This document shows, piece by piece, positions 17,244-28,686 of a stretch of 64,000 nucleotides of DNA (position 1 is the first letter of the stretch; each line of letters opens with the position of its first letter). The position numbers and the translations under genes were made by a program. Source of the DNA: Saccharothrix sp. ALI-22-I (GTDB lineage Bacteria > Actinomycetota > Actinomycetes > Mycobacteriales > Pseudonocardiaceae); the NCBI RefSeq assembly GCF_001984175.1, contig NZ_MTQP01000044.1:39767-103766 (forward strand). Reading direction: 5' to 3'. The notes beneath the pieces were generated by a model. That model saw only the letters and a program-made list of their open reading frames with translations. It ran no database searches and was not told the DNA's origin.

Positions 17244-17801
17244 GTGGTCGTACGTCGGGCACTGCACGCCGCCGAGTCGGTCCGCGCCGTCGACGCTCCG
17301 GCCGGCGCGATCGCGCGGGCGGTGCGTCGGGTGCTGGGCCGGGGCAAGGCGGACCGGTTGCTGCGCGGCGCGTGGCTCGGCCATCCCGTGCACCCGCTGC
17401 TGGTGACCGTGCCGATCGGCGCCTGGGTGTGCTCCGCCGTGCTCGACCTGGGGTTCGGCCAGCGCGCCGCCGCACGGCGGTTGGTGGCGATCGGGCTGGC
17501 CGCGACACCGCCGACCGTGCTGGTCGGCCTGGCGGACTTCTCTCACCTGGATGTCACACAACGGCGAGTGGGCATCCTGCACGCCGTCACCAACACCCTC
17601 GCGGCGAGCTGCTTCCTCGCGTCGACCCGGTGCCGCAGCGACCGATCCGCCCGGGCGTGGGGACTGGTCGGGCTGGTGGTGCTGAGCACGGGCGGCGCGC
17701 TCGGTGGTCACCTGTCCTACGCGCAAGGAGCCGGTGTCCACCGGTGGCCGGAAGACACGCCCGCCCCGACGGTGGACCCGGCCCCGGTGGAGCCCGTCTA
17801 G
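17244..17801 (+). CDS. DUF2231 family membrane protein
   Basis: About 185 residues. The core WLGHPVHPLLVTVPIGAWVCS is the DUF2231 signature (GHPLHPxLVxxPxG), and four hydrophobic segments follow, including GLVGLVVLSTGGALGGHLSY near the C-terminus, which gives an integral membrane protein. Family members are sometimes fused to or neighbour Rieske or redox proteins, but their role is unknown. The GTG at 17244 is a guess: AGGG about 10 bases upstream helps, but a GTG at 17208 is also possible. Its stop overlaps the stop of the convergent GH92 gene by four bases. Confidence 0.75.
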   Translation: MVVRRALHAAESVRAVDAPAGAIARAVRRVLGRGKADRLLRGAWLGHPVHPLLVTVPIGAWVCSAVLDLGFGQRAAARRLVAIGLAATPPTVLVGLADFSHLDVTQRRVGILHAVTNTLAASCFLASTRCRSDRSARAWGLVGLVVLSTGGALGGHLSYAQGAGVHRWPEDTPAPTVDPAPVEPV

Positions 17802-20800
17802 GCCAGGGTGATCGCGTACACCTCCACTCGCGGGTCGTCGGGCAGGGTCGCCGAGTGGACGGCCTTGGTCGGGTCGAGGGGGAGGGACAGGCCGAACAGC
17901 CGGACCGGCGGCCCGTCCACGCCCTGTCCCGCCTTGATGCGGTGTGGCATTTCCAGTACCACGGTGCCTCCGGAGCCCGCCCAATCGCCGACCGTCATCG
18001 GCACCTCGGCGGTACTGCCGTCGGCGTACCGGACGGTCACCGCCGTGTTCACGGGGCCGTTGTGCGATGCCGCCACGAGCCGCAGGGCACCGTACTTCCC
18101 GGCGGGCAGCAGCATCGCCTGGCCACGTGCCTCCACGAAGTTCGCGGCCGTCCCGGTTGCGTCCGGGGCCTGGTAGGTCACGCCAACCCACGTCACCGGG
18201 CCCGCGGCGGGGAGCAACGCGGCGTCGTAGCTCCAACCCTGACCGTCGAAGTTGCCTTGACCCGACGCCGCGACGGTCGCCGTGCCGTCGTGGTCGAGTT
18301 CCCGGGACAGGTCCACCGCGCACTGCGCTCCCGCCACCGCGCACGTCGCCGCCTGCCGGACCTCCACGACGGCCTCCCGCACGACCGTGTTCGGCCCGTT
18401 CACGGTGGCCTGAACCGGATAGCGGCCGATCGGCGTGCCGGCGGGCACCGTCACCACGACCTGGACCGACCGCTGGGCCGGCAGTCTGCCCGACTTGATC
18501 ACCAGCGACCGCGGCGTCGTGACCGACCAGCCGGCCGGCGCGCTCGCCGACACCTCGACCGGCACCGTGCCCGGTGCCTGGGCGAGCACGTCCAGGGTCA
18601 GCGACACGGTCTGCGGTGCGTCCGCCGTCGGCACGACCGTCGAGGACGGCCGCAGTGACGCGTCGACGTGCCGCCGCCCGTCGGCCTGCGCGCGGTTGAC
18701 CGACGGCGGCTCGGCGCCGGGATCGGTGCCCCACGACGACGGCTCGGTGCCGAGTCGGTGCGCCAACGTGCCGCCGCGGACGAGGGTGTCCCAGTCCAGC
18801 CACGTCTTGCGGACGTCACGGCCGTTGAACGACACCCGCTGGACGTACCGGTTGGTGTCACTGGCGCCCGGCGCGGTGATGGTCAGCGTGCTCTGTCCGG
18901 TTCGGACGGTCGCGGCCGGGAACTGGGGGCTGGACAGGGCCAGGAAGTCGCCCCCGCTCATCGTCGGGTACAGGCCGAGCGACGAGAACACGTACCAGGC
19001 CGACATCGTGCCCAGGTCGTCGTTGCCGGTCATGCCGTCCGGGCCGGTGGTGAACAGCGTCATCGCCGCCCGCACCACGGTCGCGGTCTTCGCGGGCGTG
19101 CCCGTCGACAGGTAGAAGTACGGCGCGAGGAGGTCGGGTTCGTTGTTCGGGTTGTAGGTGGGCTTGCCGTAGTAGTCGTAGGGCTGCGTGATCCAGTCCT
19201 CGCGCACGGTCCCGGCCGGGTCGGCGAGCAGCTTGTCGTAGGCGAAGAACGCGTCGAGCCGCTGCTCGGTCGCCCGCCGTCCGCCCATCAGCCCGACGAG
19301 CCCGTTCGGGTCCTGCGGCACCAGCCACTGGTACTGGAACGCGCCGCCCTCGTGGAACTGGTGGCCCGCGTCGACGGGGTTGTACGGCGTCACCCACGTG
19401 CCGTCGGCCGTGCGGGGGCGGAAGTGGCCGGTCGAGGCGTCCCACAGGTTGCGGTACCACTGCCCGCGGTCGGCGAACACGCGCGCGTCGTCGTGCTTGC
19501 CCAGGCCACGAGCCATCACCGCGAGTGCGGCGTCCGCCGCCGCGTACTCCAACGTCGCCGACGCGGGGTGCACGCAGTCGTTGTCACCGCCCTTGTGCGC
19601 GCAGTCCGTGCCGAGCTCCAGGCCGGACGGGATGTAACCGCGGTCGCGGTAGAACTCCACGCCGGAACGGCCGTTGTAGGGGGAGTCGGCGGGTGGAACC
19701 GTGGTGGCGTTGCGCTTGAGCAGCTCGTACGCTTCCTGCTCGTACCCGGCGAGCAGGCCCTTCGACCAGGCCTCGACCAGGAACGGCGTCACCGGGTCAC
19801 CGGTCATGATGTTGGTCTCGCTGTTGGCCAGCGCCCAGCGCGGCAGCCACCCACCGTCCCGGCCGCTCGCCACGACCGACAGCGCGACGTCCCGGGCGAC
19901 CTTCGGTTCCAGCAACTCCAACAGCTGGTTCTGCGGCCGGTAGGTGTCCCACAGCGACAGGTTCTGGTACGGCGTGAAGCCTTGCGCGGTGTGGGGTTGC
20001 CCGTCGAAACCCATGTACCGGCCGTCCACGTCGCCGGCCAGGTTCGGGTGCAGCAACGAGTGGTAGAGCGCGGTGTAGAACGCGGTCCGCCGCTCCGGTG
20101 CGCCGCCGTCGATCCGGATGGAGCCCAGCCGTTCCACCCATGCCCGGTGCGCTTCGGCTTTCGTGGCGTCGAAGTCGTAGGAGTCGCCGGTCTCCGCGGC
20201 GAGGTTCTTCCGGGCGCCTTCGACCCCGGTGTACGACAGGCCGACCTTGAGCACCACGTCCCGGTCGGCCGTCGCGTCGAAGCTCACCCACGCGCCGTTG
20301 CCGCCCTGGCCCGCCGCGTCCGGCACACCCGGCGCGCGGGTCGTGCCGCGCCACGTGCCGAAACTCGCGAACGGCCGGTCGAACGTGGCCGTGAAGTACA
20401 CGGTGTGCTCGTCGCGGCCGGCGCAGAACCGCCCCGCCCGGACCCGTCCCTCGACGGTCCGGTCGCCCACGACGTGCACTTCGGAGTCGAGCACCTGCTG
20501 GTTCGCCTTGCCGGTGTTGAACAGGACGTTCGCCTGGGTGCCCGCCGGGAAGGTGTGCCGCTGCCAGCCGGTTCTGGGCGTGGCGGTCAGCTCCGCGTTC
20601 ACGCCGTACCGGGACAGCCCGACGCGGTAGTAGCCGGGCCGGGCCTCCTCGTCGGCGTGCGAGTACTTCGACCGGTAACCGGTGATGTCGACGCTGTCCA
20701 CGGGCCCGGTCGTCGGCATGACGGGCAACTCGCCCGCGACGCCGCAGCCCACGCCGGACAAGTGCGTCTGGCTGAAACCGTGGATCTCCTGCTGCTGGTA

Positions 20801-21031
20801 GTCGTAGCCGCCCTGGCCGCCGGTGTCCGGGCTGACCTGCACCATGCCGAACGGCATGCTGACGCCGGGGAACGTGTTGCCGAAGTTCTGCGTGCCGACG
20901 AACGGGTTCACCAGGGTGGTCGGGTCCACGGCGTCCAAGGCGTCGGGAGCGGCGGTCGCGTCGGTCGCCGGTGTTCCGACGAAGAGCAGTGCGGCGGCCA
21001 GCAGGAGTGTGTTGCCTCGTCGGAGCGGCAT
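17798..21031 (-). CDS. Secreted GH92 alpha-mannosidase
   Basis: 1077 residues. The ATG at 21031 follows GAGAGGG. A signal peptide (LLLAAALLFVGTPATDATA) leads into the GH92 N-domain with VNPFVGTQNFGNTFPGVSMP, then the (alpha/alpha)6 catalytic domain. Its motifs are FHEGGAFQYQWLVPQDPNGL near residue 560, with the acid Glu, and GNDDLGTMSAWYVFSSLGLY near residue 675, with the Asp pair that activates water. These calcium-dependent enzymes remove alpha-linked mannose (mostly 1,2) from N-glycans or mannans. After about residue 790 come an Ig-like NPCBM-associated module and a galactose-binding-like domain. A perfect palindrome TGACAACGTTGTCA lies 19 bases before the start codon. It partners logically with the importer and GH38 mannosidase near 44-51 kb. 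Confidence 0.92.
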   Translation of the reverse strand: MPLRRGNTLLLAAALLFVGTPATDATAAPDALDAVDPTTLVNPFVGTQNFGNTFPGVSMPFGMVQVSPDTGGQGGYDYQQQEIHGFSQTHLSGVGCGVAGELPVMPTTGPVDSVDITGYRSKYSHADEEARPGYYRVGLSRYGVNAELTATPRTGWQRHTFPAGTQANVLFNTGKANQQVLDSEVHVVGDRTVEGRVRAGRFCAGRDEHTVYFTATFDRPFASFGTWRGTTRAPGVPDAAGQGGNGAWVSFDATADRDVVLKVGLSYTGVEGARKNLAAETGDSYDFDATKAEAHRAWVERLGSIRIDGGAPERRTAFYTALYHSLLHPNLAGDVDGRYMGFDGQPHTAQGFTPYQNLSLWDTYRPQNQLLELLEPKVARDVALSVVASGRDGGWLPRWALANSETNIMTGDPVTPFLVEAWSKGLLAGYEQEAYELLKRNATTVPPADSPYNGRSGVEFYRDRGYIPSGLELGTDCAHKGGDNDCVHPASATLEYAAADAALAVMARGLGKHDDARVFADRGQWYRNLWDASTGHFRPRTADGTWVTPYNPVDAGHQFHEGGAFQYQWLVPQDPNGLVGLMGGRRATEQRLDAFFAYDKLLADPAGTVREDWITQPYDYYGKPTYNPNNEPDLLAPYFYLSTGTPAKTATVVRAAMTLFTTGPDGMTGNDDLGTMSAWYVFSSLGLYPTMSGGDFLALSSPQFPAATVRTGQSTLTITAPGASDTNRYVQRVSFNGRDVRKTWLDWDTLVRGGTLAHRLGTEPSSWGTDPGAEPPSVNRAQADGRRHVDASLRPSSTVVPTADAPQTVSLTLDVLAQAPGTVPVEVSASAPAGWSVTTPRSLVIKSGRLPAQRSVQVVVTVPAGTPIGRYPVQATVNGPNTVVREAVVEVRQAATCAVAGAQCAVDLSRELDHDGTATVAASGQGNFDGQGWSYDAALLPAAGPVTWVGVTYQAPDATGTAANFVEARGQAMLLPAGKYGALRLVAASHNGPVNTAVTVRYADGSTAEVPMTVGDWAGSGGTVVLEMPHRIKAGQGVDGPPVRLFGLSLPLDPTKAVHSATLPDDPRVEVYAITLA

Positions 21032-21049
21032 CGGCAGGCCCTCTCTGGG

Positions 21050-21063
21050 TGACAACGTTGTCA
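21050..21063. promoter_or_regulatory. Operator-like palindrome TGACAACGTTGTCA before the GH92 gene
   Basis: A perfect 14-base palindrome of the LacI-operator shape, immediately upstream of the ribosome site of the mannosidase. A second inverted repeat, GGTGATC and GATCACC eight bases apart, follows at 21064-21085. Its sequence differs from the TCGAACCGGTTCGA and GGAAAGC types, so a third regulator is likely. Confidence 0.6.
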
Positions 21064-21337
21064 GGTGATCCACGTATCGATCACCGCACCGACTGTCGCG
21101 CACCACGACCCCGGTCGTCCAGTCCTGATCGGGATCCCGATTCGGTCGCAATCGGTGACGTGCACCGAAAACCGGACAACATCGGACATTGGACTAGGCC
21201 TTTCACGGCCCGGTGATACCTGCTAAGGCCGGGGGTGACAGCGCTTCCCGGCGAGTATTGACCTTGCCGAATTGAGTTCAATGCTGTTCGATCTTGATTG
21301 GTCGTCGTCGCCTGTCGTCGGAGTGAGTGGGTCAACC

Positions 21338-21841
21338 ATGTCCCTGCACCGCCGTCACCCCGTCCCCCTGCTGCTGGCGGCCGTGGTTGCCGCCCTGGCT
21401 CCGGCCCTGCCCGCGAAATGGCGCGACGGTCAGGCCGGCGTTCGCCGTCGCCGGGTCGCGGCCACGTCCGGCCCGCAGCGGCTGCTATTCGATCGTCTCG
21501 GCGGTGACCCGGCCTGTTTCGAGACGGTCGAGTCGGTCCATGCCCGACTCGACCGTGCCGAGCCGCCGATGGCTTGGCTGTCGGCGAGTTCGAGGTTCGT
21601 GAAGGTTCGGCGGGGTAGGCGCAAGTCACTCGAACGGGCAGCCGGGATTCGGCGCGTCCACCGCCAGCGCACTGCCCACCGGATTCACGTACAGCACCTC
21701 CAGGACCAGTGGCTCAGGTCCCAGGTACCGTCCGATGTGGACATAGCCCGGCCCGCTCTCCTCGGAGATCAGCTGACCCGTCCCGGTACACCCCGTCCAC
21801 CGAGCAGTCGGCGCGGTGGTGGGTCAACGTCCCCTTCTTGA
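21338..21841 (+). other. Open frame with signal-peptide-like start, doubtful gene
   Basis: A 167-codon frame from the ATG at 21338 begins MSLHRRHPVPLLLAAVVAAL and then APALPAK, which looks like a genuine signal peptide. What follows is Arg-rich and low in hydrophobic content, and from 21626 it runs antisense to the cupin remnant. It could be the start of a lost secreted protein. No ribosome site is clear. I would not call it a functional gene without comparison data. Confidence 0.25.
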
Positions 21842-22049
21842 CGAGCCCGAACACCGAGCCGGGGTGGTAGTGCCATCCCGTCGCCCCGCCAGGCGCCGTG
21901 GTGATCTCCCGGACGACGTACTCCGTGTCACCGACGACACGCTGGAACAGCGTGACCCCGCTGACCCCGGTCCCCGGCGTAGCCCAAGCCGCCGGCGCCA
22001 AACCGACACCCAACACCACCGCCAAGCAGATCCGCACCACGTTGCGCAT
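21626..22049 (-). pseudogene. Secreted cupin protein interrupted by a one-base frameshift
   Basis: The ATG at 22049 starts MRNVVRICLAVVLGVGLAPA and AWA, a signal peptide. A small cupin follows with REITTAPGGATGWHYHPGS and VKKGTLTHHRADCSVDGVYR. At about 21776 the frame breaks. In the next frame the sequence continues sensibly as LISEESGPGYVHIGRYLGPE, then PLVLEVLYVNPVG and a C-terminal DAPNPGCPFE, and stops at 21626. Removing one base at the break restores a full protein of about 140 residues. It is either a recent pseudogene or a sequencing error. In the intact form it would be an exported single-domain cupin of unknown role. Confidence 0.75.
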
Positions 22050-22472
22050 GTCCCCAGAATCGTCTCCGCAGCCGGGGGCCCTCACCGGATACCACCCATA
22101 CGGACGAGCAGTCACGCCCACAAGGTCCAGGCGATGGCTCAGATCGAGGTGGCGGTGACGGCCGGGCGGACCGCGAACCAGATGAACGGCGACGCCGTCT
22201 GCGCGTCCGCACCGGCCGCCCGGACCAGCGTGACGAACCCCGCACCCGAACACGGCCCGGAACTTCGGCGCGATGCCCGACAGCCTGGCCGACCGGCTGC
22301 GGCAGTGGGAGGGACCGGACACCCACGGTCACCAAGCTGTCCCGGTACGAGGCGGGTTTCGTGCGCGGCGCCGTTCGCTGATCCGGCCGGCCACCCGGTA
22401 CGGGTTGCGCGGGCGATCCAGGCGAGGAGCATGGGGAAGTACCGCGCTGTCACCGAGCGGAGGCGGCTTGCG
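22050..22472. other. Intergenic region before the Clp gene, possible decayed fragments
   Basis: The Clp reading frame stays open upstream through this stretch, but it lacks a sensible domain and the true start lies at 22473. Short pieces such as [12 protein letters not shown] around 22326-22361 look like a helix-turn-helix fragment of an XRE regulator, in a different frame from the [10 protein letters not shown] piece before it. No intact gene is seen. Confidence 0.35.
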
Positions 22473-24443
<1,971 letters not shown>

Positions 24444-24789
24444 GCGCCACCCGCGAAGGCAGGTCGGAGTGATTCCGAGGAACCTAGCGCAACCGGTTCG
24501 ATGAGGCAAGGCCTTGGGTTGCCGGCGCGCCTGGGTTGTCGTGGCGGTGTGGACGTCTGTCATCCGTGAGTGTCGTGGGCCGAACACTTCTTTGCTGTGA
24601 GAACACTTGATCGCAGTTGCTGTGTTCGACTGCCGAGATCGTCCCGCCGGGTGGAAGCGAGTGATCCGCAGGCTTGATATCACGCCTGCCGACACCCAGA
24701 CTGGGCCATGAGCGAACCGGTTCGATAAGTGTCGCTTTCGGATGGGCGGGCGCGTCACCCCCGCACGCAACGACTCAGGAGCAGCAACG
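24444..24789. other. Intergenic region upstream of the large hydrolase, with two operator-like sites
   Basis: 346 bases without a coding frame. It holds operator variants at 24488-24501 and 24712-24725, and a direct repeat GAACACTT at 24582 and 24601. The promoter of the hydrolase should lie just before the second operator. AGGAG at 24777 is the ribosome site. Confidence 0.5.
24712..24725. promoter_or_regulatory. LacI operator GCGAACCGGTTCGA before the multidomain hydrolase
   Basis: It matches the 14-base palindrome TCGAACCGGTTCGA at 13 positions and lies 64 bases before the start codon. A weaker copy (CGCAACCGGTTCGA) lies at 24488-24501, some 220 bases away, which would allow looping. Confidence 0.65.
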
Positions 24790-27700
24790 ATGGTGCTATC
24801 GAGAGTGCGACACGGGAGCGTCGTGATCCCGTTGTTCGCGGCCGGCTGTCTGCTGGCCGGAGGTATACCGGCGTCGTCGGCCGTGGAGGACGTGCCGGGG
24901 CCCGTGCTCCACTACGCGTTCGACGACGCCCCGAGCACCGGGATCGTGACCGACACCTCGGGCAACGGCCTGCACGGCACGCTGGTCAACGGCGCGAGCG
25001 CGGCGTCGGTGCCGGGTGCCGCGGGTTCCGCGCTCGACCTGCCCGGCGGCGCCCGGGACTCCGCCGGGGCGTACGTCCAGCTGCCCAAGGCCGTGCTGGA
25101 AGGCGCCACCGACCTGACCGTCTCGGCCCGGGTCCGCTGGGACGGGACCACCGCGCCGTGGCAGTGGATCTACGCCTTGGGCAAGGACACCGGCCGGTAC
25201 CTGTTCTCCACGCCCCACAGCGGCGAGGGGAAGCTGCGCACCGCGGTGACCACCGGCGGAGGTGACGCGGAGGCGCAGGTCACCGGCTCGACGGCACTGC
25301 CCGCGGGCACTTGGCGGACCGTCACGGTCACTCTCGACACGACCGCCGACCGGGTCACCACCTACCTCGACGGCGCGGCCGTGGGTTCGGCAGTCACGAC
25401 CGTGACCGCCACCGACCTGATCGACGCCGCCACGACGTCCGCGGGGTTCATCGGCCGGTCCTTCTACCCCGATCCGCTGTTCGACGGCGCGGTGGACGAC
25501 TTCCGCGTCTACCGGGCGGCCCTCACGCCCGCTCAGGTGGCCGAGGCCGTAGGCGGCGCCACCCCCACCCCGACCGACCTGGAGCAGACCACCTTCGCGG
25601 TCCGCACCCCGGTCGGCACGGCACCGGCACTGCCGGCGGTTGTCCGGGCCGATTTCACCGACGGCTACGACCGCGACGTCCCGATCCAGTGGGCGTCGAT
25701 CGACCCGGGGCAGTACGCCAAGACCGGCACGTTCACCGCGACCGGCTCGGCCGCCGACCGCGCGGTCACGGCGACGGTGACCGTGATCCGCGACGGGCAG
25801 CTGCTCGTCGACCTGGGCAAGAACACCGGCGACTTCCACGGCGGCGCGTCCGGCACGCTCTACGGCGTCTACGGCGCGGGCGTGCCGACGAACAACCTGA
25901 TCGAGGGCATGCACGTGCGCACGGTCTCCACGAAGGCGCAGGACGGCCCGCAGCACCCCGGCGCCGACGCGCTGGAGGTGGTCAAGCCGCTCGCGGACAG
26001 CTCCGACGGCGACGTCTACATCTACATGACCGACATCCACCGCGGCTTCCCCTACCAGTGGCCGGGCGCCACCCCCGAGGAGAAGCTCCGGCTCTACCAG
26101 GAGAAGATCGCCCGGCAGGTGGACCAGGTCCTCACCCTGGACCCGAAGTACCGGGACAACGTGGTCTTCGCGCCGTACAACGAGCCCGAAGGCAACATGT
26201 TCGGCACGGGGGAGTGGAGCTACAACCGGGTCAGCTGGCTGACCGACCCCAAGGACTACTTCGCCGCCTGGGACGCGAGCTACAAGCTGATCAAGGCCAA
26301 GATGCCGGCCGCACGCGTCACCGGTCCGAACACCAGCCTGCTCTACGACCAGGTCAAAGGCTTCCTGGAACACACGGTTCAGGCGGGCACCGTGCCGGAC
26401 GTGATCACCTGGCACGAGCTCAGCCACCCGGAACAGGTGCGCACCAGCGTCGCCCGCTTCCGCGCCTGGGAACGGGAGCTGTTCGCCGGCACCGCGTACG
26501 CGGGCCGTCAGCTCCCGATCAACCTCAGCGAGTACGCGTTCAACTACCACACCTCGGTGCCCGGCCAGATGGTCCAGTGGATCTCCGCGATCGAGGAGTC
26601 CAAAGTGGACGGTGATATCGCGTACTGGAACATCGACGGCAACCTGTCCGACTCGGCCGTGCAGGCCAACCGGGGCAATGGCCAGTGGTGGCTGTACAAC
26701 GCCTACGGCAGCATGTCCGGCCACACCGTGGCGGTCACCCCGCCCTCACCGGGGCGCAACTACACGCTCCAGGGCGTTGCCGCCCTGGACGAGGGCAAGC
26801 GCCGCGCCAAGGCGCTGTTCGGCGGCGCGAACGGCGCCGCGTGGGTGCAGTTCGACAACGTGCCGCGCGACCTGGGCACCGAGCTGCACGCGTGGGTCCG
26901 GGAGATCCCGTGGACCGGGCAGATCGGCGACTCGGCCCCGCCGCGGCTGATCGCCGAGCACGACGTGACCGTGCGGGACGGGTCGGTGGCCTTCGACTTC
27001 GGTGGCGCGCTGCCCTCGTTGAAGGAGTCGTCGGCCTACGAGATCGTGCTGACCCCGGCGGGTGGCGCCTCGCAGACCGCGGTCGCGCCGAAGCTGTGGG
27101 AGGGTGGTTACGAGGCCGAGGACGCCCGGTACACCGGCTCCGGCTACAGCCGCAACGGGCCGGAGGGCTCGCCTTCGCAGGTGTCCAAGTTCTACACCTC
27201 CGGCGGTTACAACGTCGGAGGCCTGCGCACCGGGTCCGACGGCGTGCTCGACTTCACCGTGGACGTCCCGCAGACGGGCCGTTACGACCTGAGCGTGTTC
27301 GCCAACTCGCTCAACACCTACCCCGCGGTGAGCGAGCAGGGACCGACCAACGTGTTCGTGCGCGTGGACGGCGCCGCGGAACAGGAGCTGTTCCTGCCTC
27401 TCGGCTACAAGTGGGTGGTCTGGGACCACGCCGACACCACGGTCGAGCTGACCGCGGGCCGGCACGTCATCTCGCTGGCCGCGCGCAGCCTCGACGGCTC
27501 GAAGGCGACCAAGGGCGACGCGATCGTCGACCGCCTCACGCTGTCCCTGCCCAACCCCCAAGCGGCCAAGGCGGTCTACGAAGCCGAACTGGCCGAGTTG
27601 ACGGGCGCGCGCCCGGTCTACGACGCCGCGCACGCCCAACGCCGCGTTTCCGGATCCGGTGTCGTGGATATCGCCAAGAACGGCACGGCGACGTTCTGGG

Positions 27701-28425
27701 TCTACTCGCCCACCGACTCCGAATCCACCATCAAGGTGCACACCAGCGGCGGCGGACAAGCCGCACTGGCCGTGAACGGCCGCCAGGTGCTCACGGTCGA
27801 CCCCGTCTCGTCGAAGGTCGCGGTGTCCCTGTCCGGTGGCGTCAACAAGATCACCGTCACCGGGAAGTCCCCCAGCACGCTGGTCGACCGGATCGAGGTC
27901 GAGCAGACCTCCGGCGTGCTGGCCACCGCGGTCTACGAAGCCGAGTCCGCCCAACTCGCGGGCACGGCGAAGGCCTCGCCGTTCACGCTGGCCGGCGGCG
28001 GTTCGGCGGTCGAGGGCGTGGGTGGCGAGCCGGGCAACGCCAACACCCTGACCTTCCAGGTCACGGCCACTGAAACGGGCCCGCACGCCATGCGCGTGCG
28101 GTACTCCAACCCCGAGCGGTCCGTGGCCACCCACTACAACCCCGACCCGCTGGCGCAGCACGCCGACATCTCCGTCAACGGCGCCGCAGCGCAGCGAGTG
28201 CTGTTCCCGCACACCTTCCACGGCAACAACTTCTGGGAGATCACCGTGCCCGTGCAGTTGACGAAGGGGGCGAACACGATCTCGTTCCGGTCGGAGGAAC
28301 TGCCCAACTTCGACGGCACCACCTACGCCTCGGACACCTTCCCCGACGCCCTGCTGCGCTCCCGGTACGCCCCGATCGTCGACCGGATCTCGATCGCCCG
28401 GCTCCACAGCTCCCGGCTGAGGTGA
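24790..28425 (+). CDS. Secreted multidomain clan GH-A hydrolase with LamG and CBM-like modules
   Basis: 1211 residues. The ATG at 24790 has AGGAG eight bases upstream. Signal peptide: VVIPLFAAGCLLAGGIPASS. Domains in order: a LamG/concanavalin-like jelly roll (about 36-265), an Ig-like bacterial repeat with QWASIDPGQYAKTGTFTATG (about 268-345), a TIM barrel (about 350-690) with acid/base candidate E465 in PYNEPEGN and nucleophile candidate E581 in NLSEYAFNYH, a beta-sandwich, then two or three carbohydrate-binding galactose-binding-like modules, each opening with YEAEDARYTGSGYSR- or AVYEAESAQL-type motifs of CBM35. It probably attacks a polysaccharide with complex side chains. The GH family cannot be named safely. 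It precedes the importer operon and shares its LacI operator, so the pair likely forms one degradation system. Confidence 0.85.
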   Translation: MVLSRVRHGSVVIPLFAAGCLLAGGIPASSAVEDVPGPVLHYAFDDAPSTGIVTDTSGNGLHGTLVNGASAASVPGAAGSALDLPGGARDSAGAYVQLPKAVLEGATDLTVSARVRWDGTTAPWQWIYALGKDTGRYLFSTPHSGEGKLRTAVTTGGGDAEAQVTGSTALPAGTWRTVTVTLDTTADRVTTYLDGAAVGSAVTTVTATDLIDAATTSAGFIGRSFYPDPLFDGAVDDFRVYRAALTPAQVAEAVGGATPTPTDLEQTTFAVRTPVGTAPALPAVVRADFTDGYDRDVPIQWASIDPGQYAKTGTFTATGSAADRAVTATVTVIRDGQLLVDLGKNTGDFHGGASGTLYGVYGAGVPTNNLIEGMHVRTVSTKAQDGPQHPGADALEVVKPLADSSDGDVYIYMTDIHRGFPYQWPGATPEEKLRLYQEKIARQVDQVLTLDPKYRDNVVFAPYNEPEGNMFGTGEWSYNRVSWLTDPKDYFAAWDASYKLIKAKMPAARVTGPNTSLLYDQVKGFLEHTVQAGTVPDVITWHELSHPEQVRTSVARFRAWERELFAGTAYAGRQLPINLSEYAFNYHTSVPGQMVQWISAIEESKVDGDIAYWNIDGNLSDSAVQANRGNGQWWLYNAYGSMSGHTVAVTPPSPGRNYTLQGVAALDEGKRRAKALFGGANGAAWVQFDNVPRDLGTELHAWVREIPWTGQIGDSAPPRLIAEHDVTVRDGSVAFDFGGALPSLKESSAYEIVLTPAGGASQTAVAPKLWEGGYEAEDARYTGSGYSRNGPEGSPSQVSKFYTSGGYNVGGLRTGSDGVLDFTVDVPQTGRYDLSVFANSLNTYPAVSEQGPTNVFVRVDGAAEQELFLPLGYKWVVWDHADTTVELTAGRHVISLAARSLDGSKATKGDAIVDRLTLSLPNPQAAKAVYEAELAELTGARPVYDAAHAQRRVSGSGVVDIAKNGTATFWVYSPTDSESTIKVHTSGGGQAALAVNGRQVLTVDPVSSKVAVSLSGGVNKITVTGKSPSTLVDRIEVEQTSGVLATAVYEAESAQLAGTAKASPFTLAGGGSAVEGVGGEPGNANTLTFQVTATETGPHAMRVRYSNPERSVATHYNPDPLAQHADISVNGAAAQRVLFPHTFHGNNFWEITVPVQLTKGANTISFRSEELPNFDGTTYASDTFPDALLRSRYAPIVDRISIARLHSSRLR

Positions 28426-28467
28426 TCCCGGCGCGTCGACAGGTGCCGCACGTCGCTCCACACGCTG

Positions 28468-28481
28468 TCGAAACGGTTCGA
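28468..28481. promoter_or_regulatory. LacI operator variant TCGAAACGGTTCGA
   Basis: Thirteen of 14 positions match the perfect palindrome. It lies between the multidomain hydrolase and its terminator hairpin, about 190 bases before the main operator of the importer operon, so it could be an auxiliary site. Confidence 0.5.
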
Positions 28482-28524
28482 TCAACCGGGTGGCCGCACG
28501 ACCGGGTCGCCTGACCGCCCCAAC

Positions 28525-28560
28525 GCCCCGCCTCCGCCCATCACCGGGCGGAGGCGGGGC
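28525..28560 (+). terminator. Hairpin terminator after the multidomain hydrolase
   Basis: A perfect 15-base inverted repeat (GCCCCGCCTCCGCCC and complement) with a six-base loop. It separates the hydrolase from the importer operon, so the two transcription units are distinct although co-regulated. Confidence 0.75.
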
Positions 28561-28658
28561 AGCACCCACCACCACCAGCCGAAATCAACTGTTTCGAATG
28601 GGTCCCAAGCCTTGTGTCGGACGGTCGGAGTTACTAGCTTCATCGGCACGACATTGCA

Positions 28659-28674
28659 GTCGAACCGGTTCGAC
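28659..28674. promoter_or_regulatory. LacI operator GTCGAACCGGTTCGAC before the importer operon
   Basis: An exact copy of the 16-base palindrome, placed directly against the AGGAGA ribosome site of the lipoprotein gene. A repressor here would cover the transcription start or the leader. Confidence 0.75.
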
Positions 28675-28686
28675 AGGAGAACTACC

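Noticed and set aside
22270..22380. Possible XRE-type helix-turn-helix fragment
   Set aside because: Only a dozen residues fit and they are split over two frames; not enough to call a gene or pseudogene.
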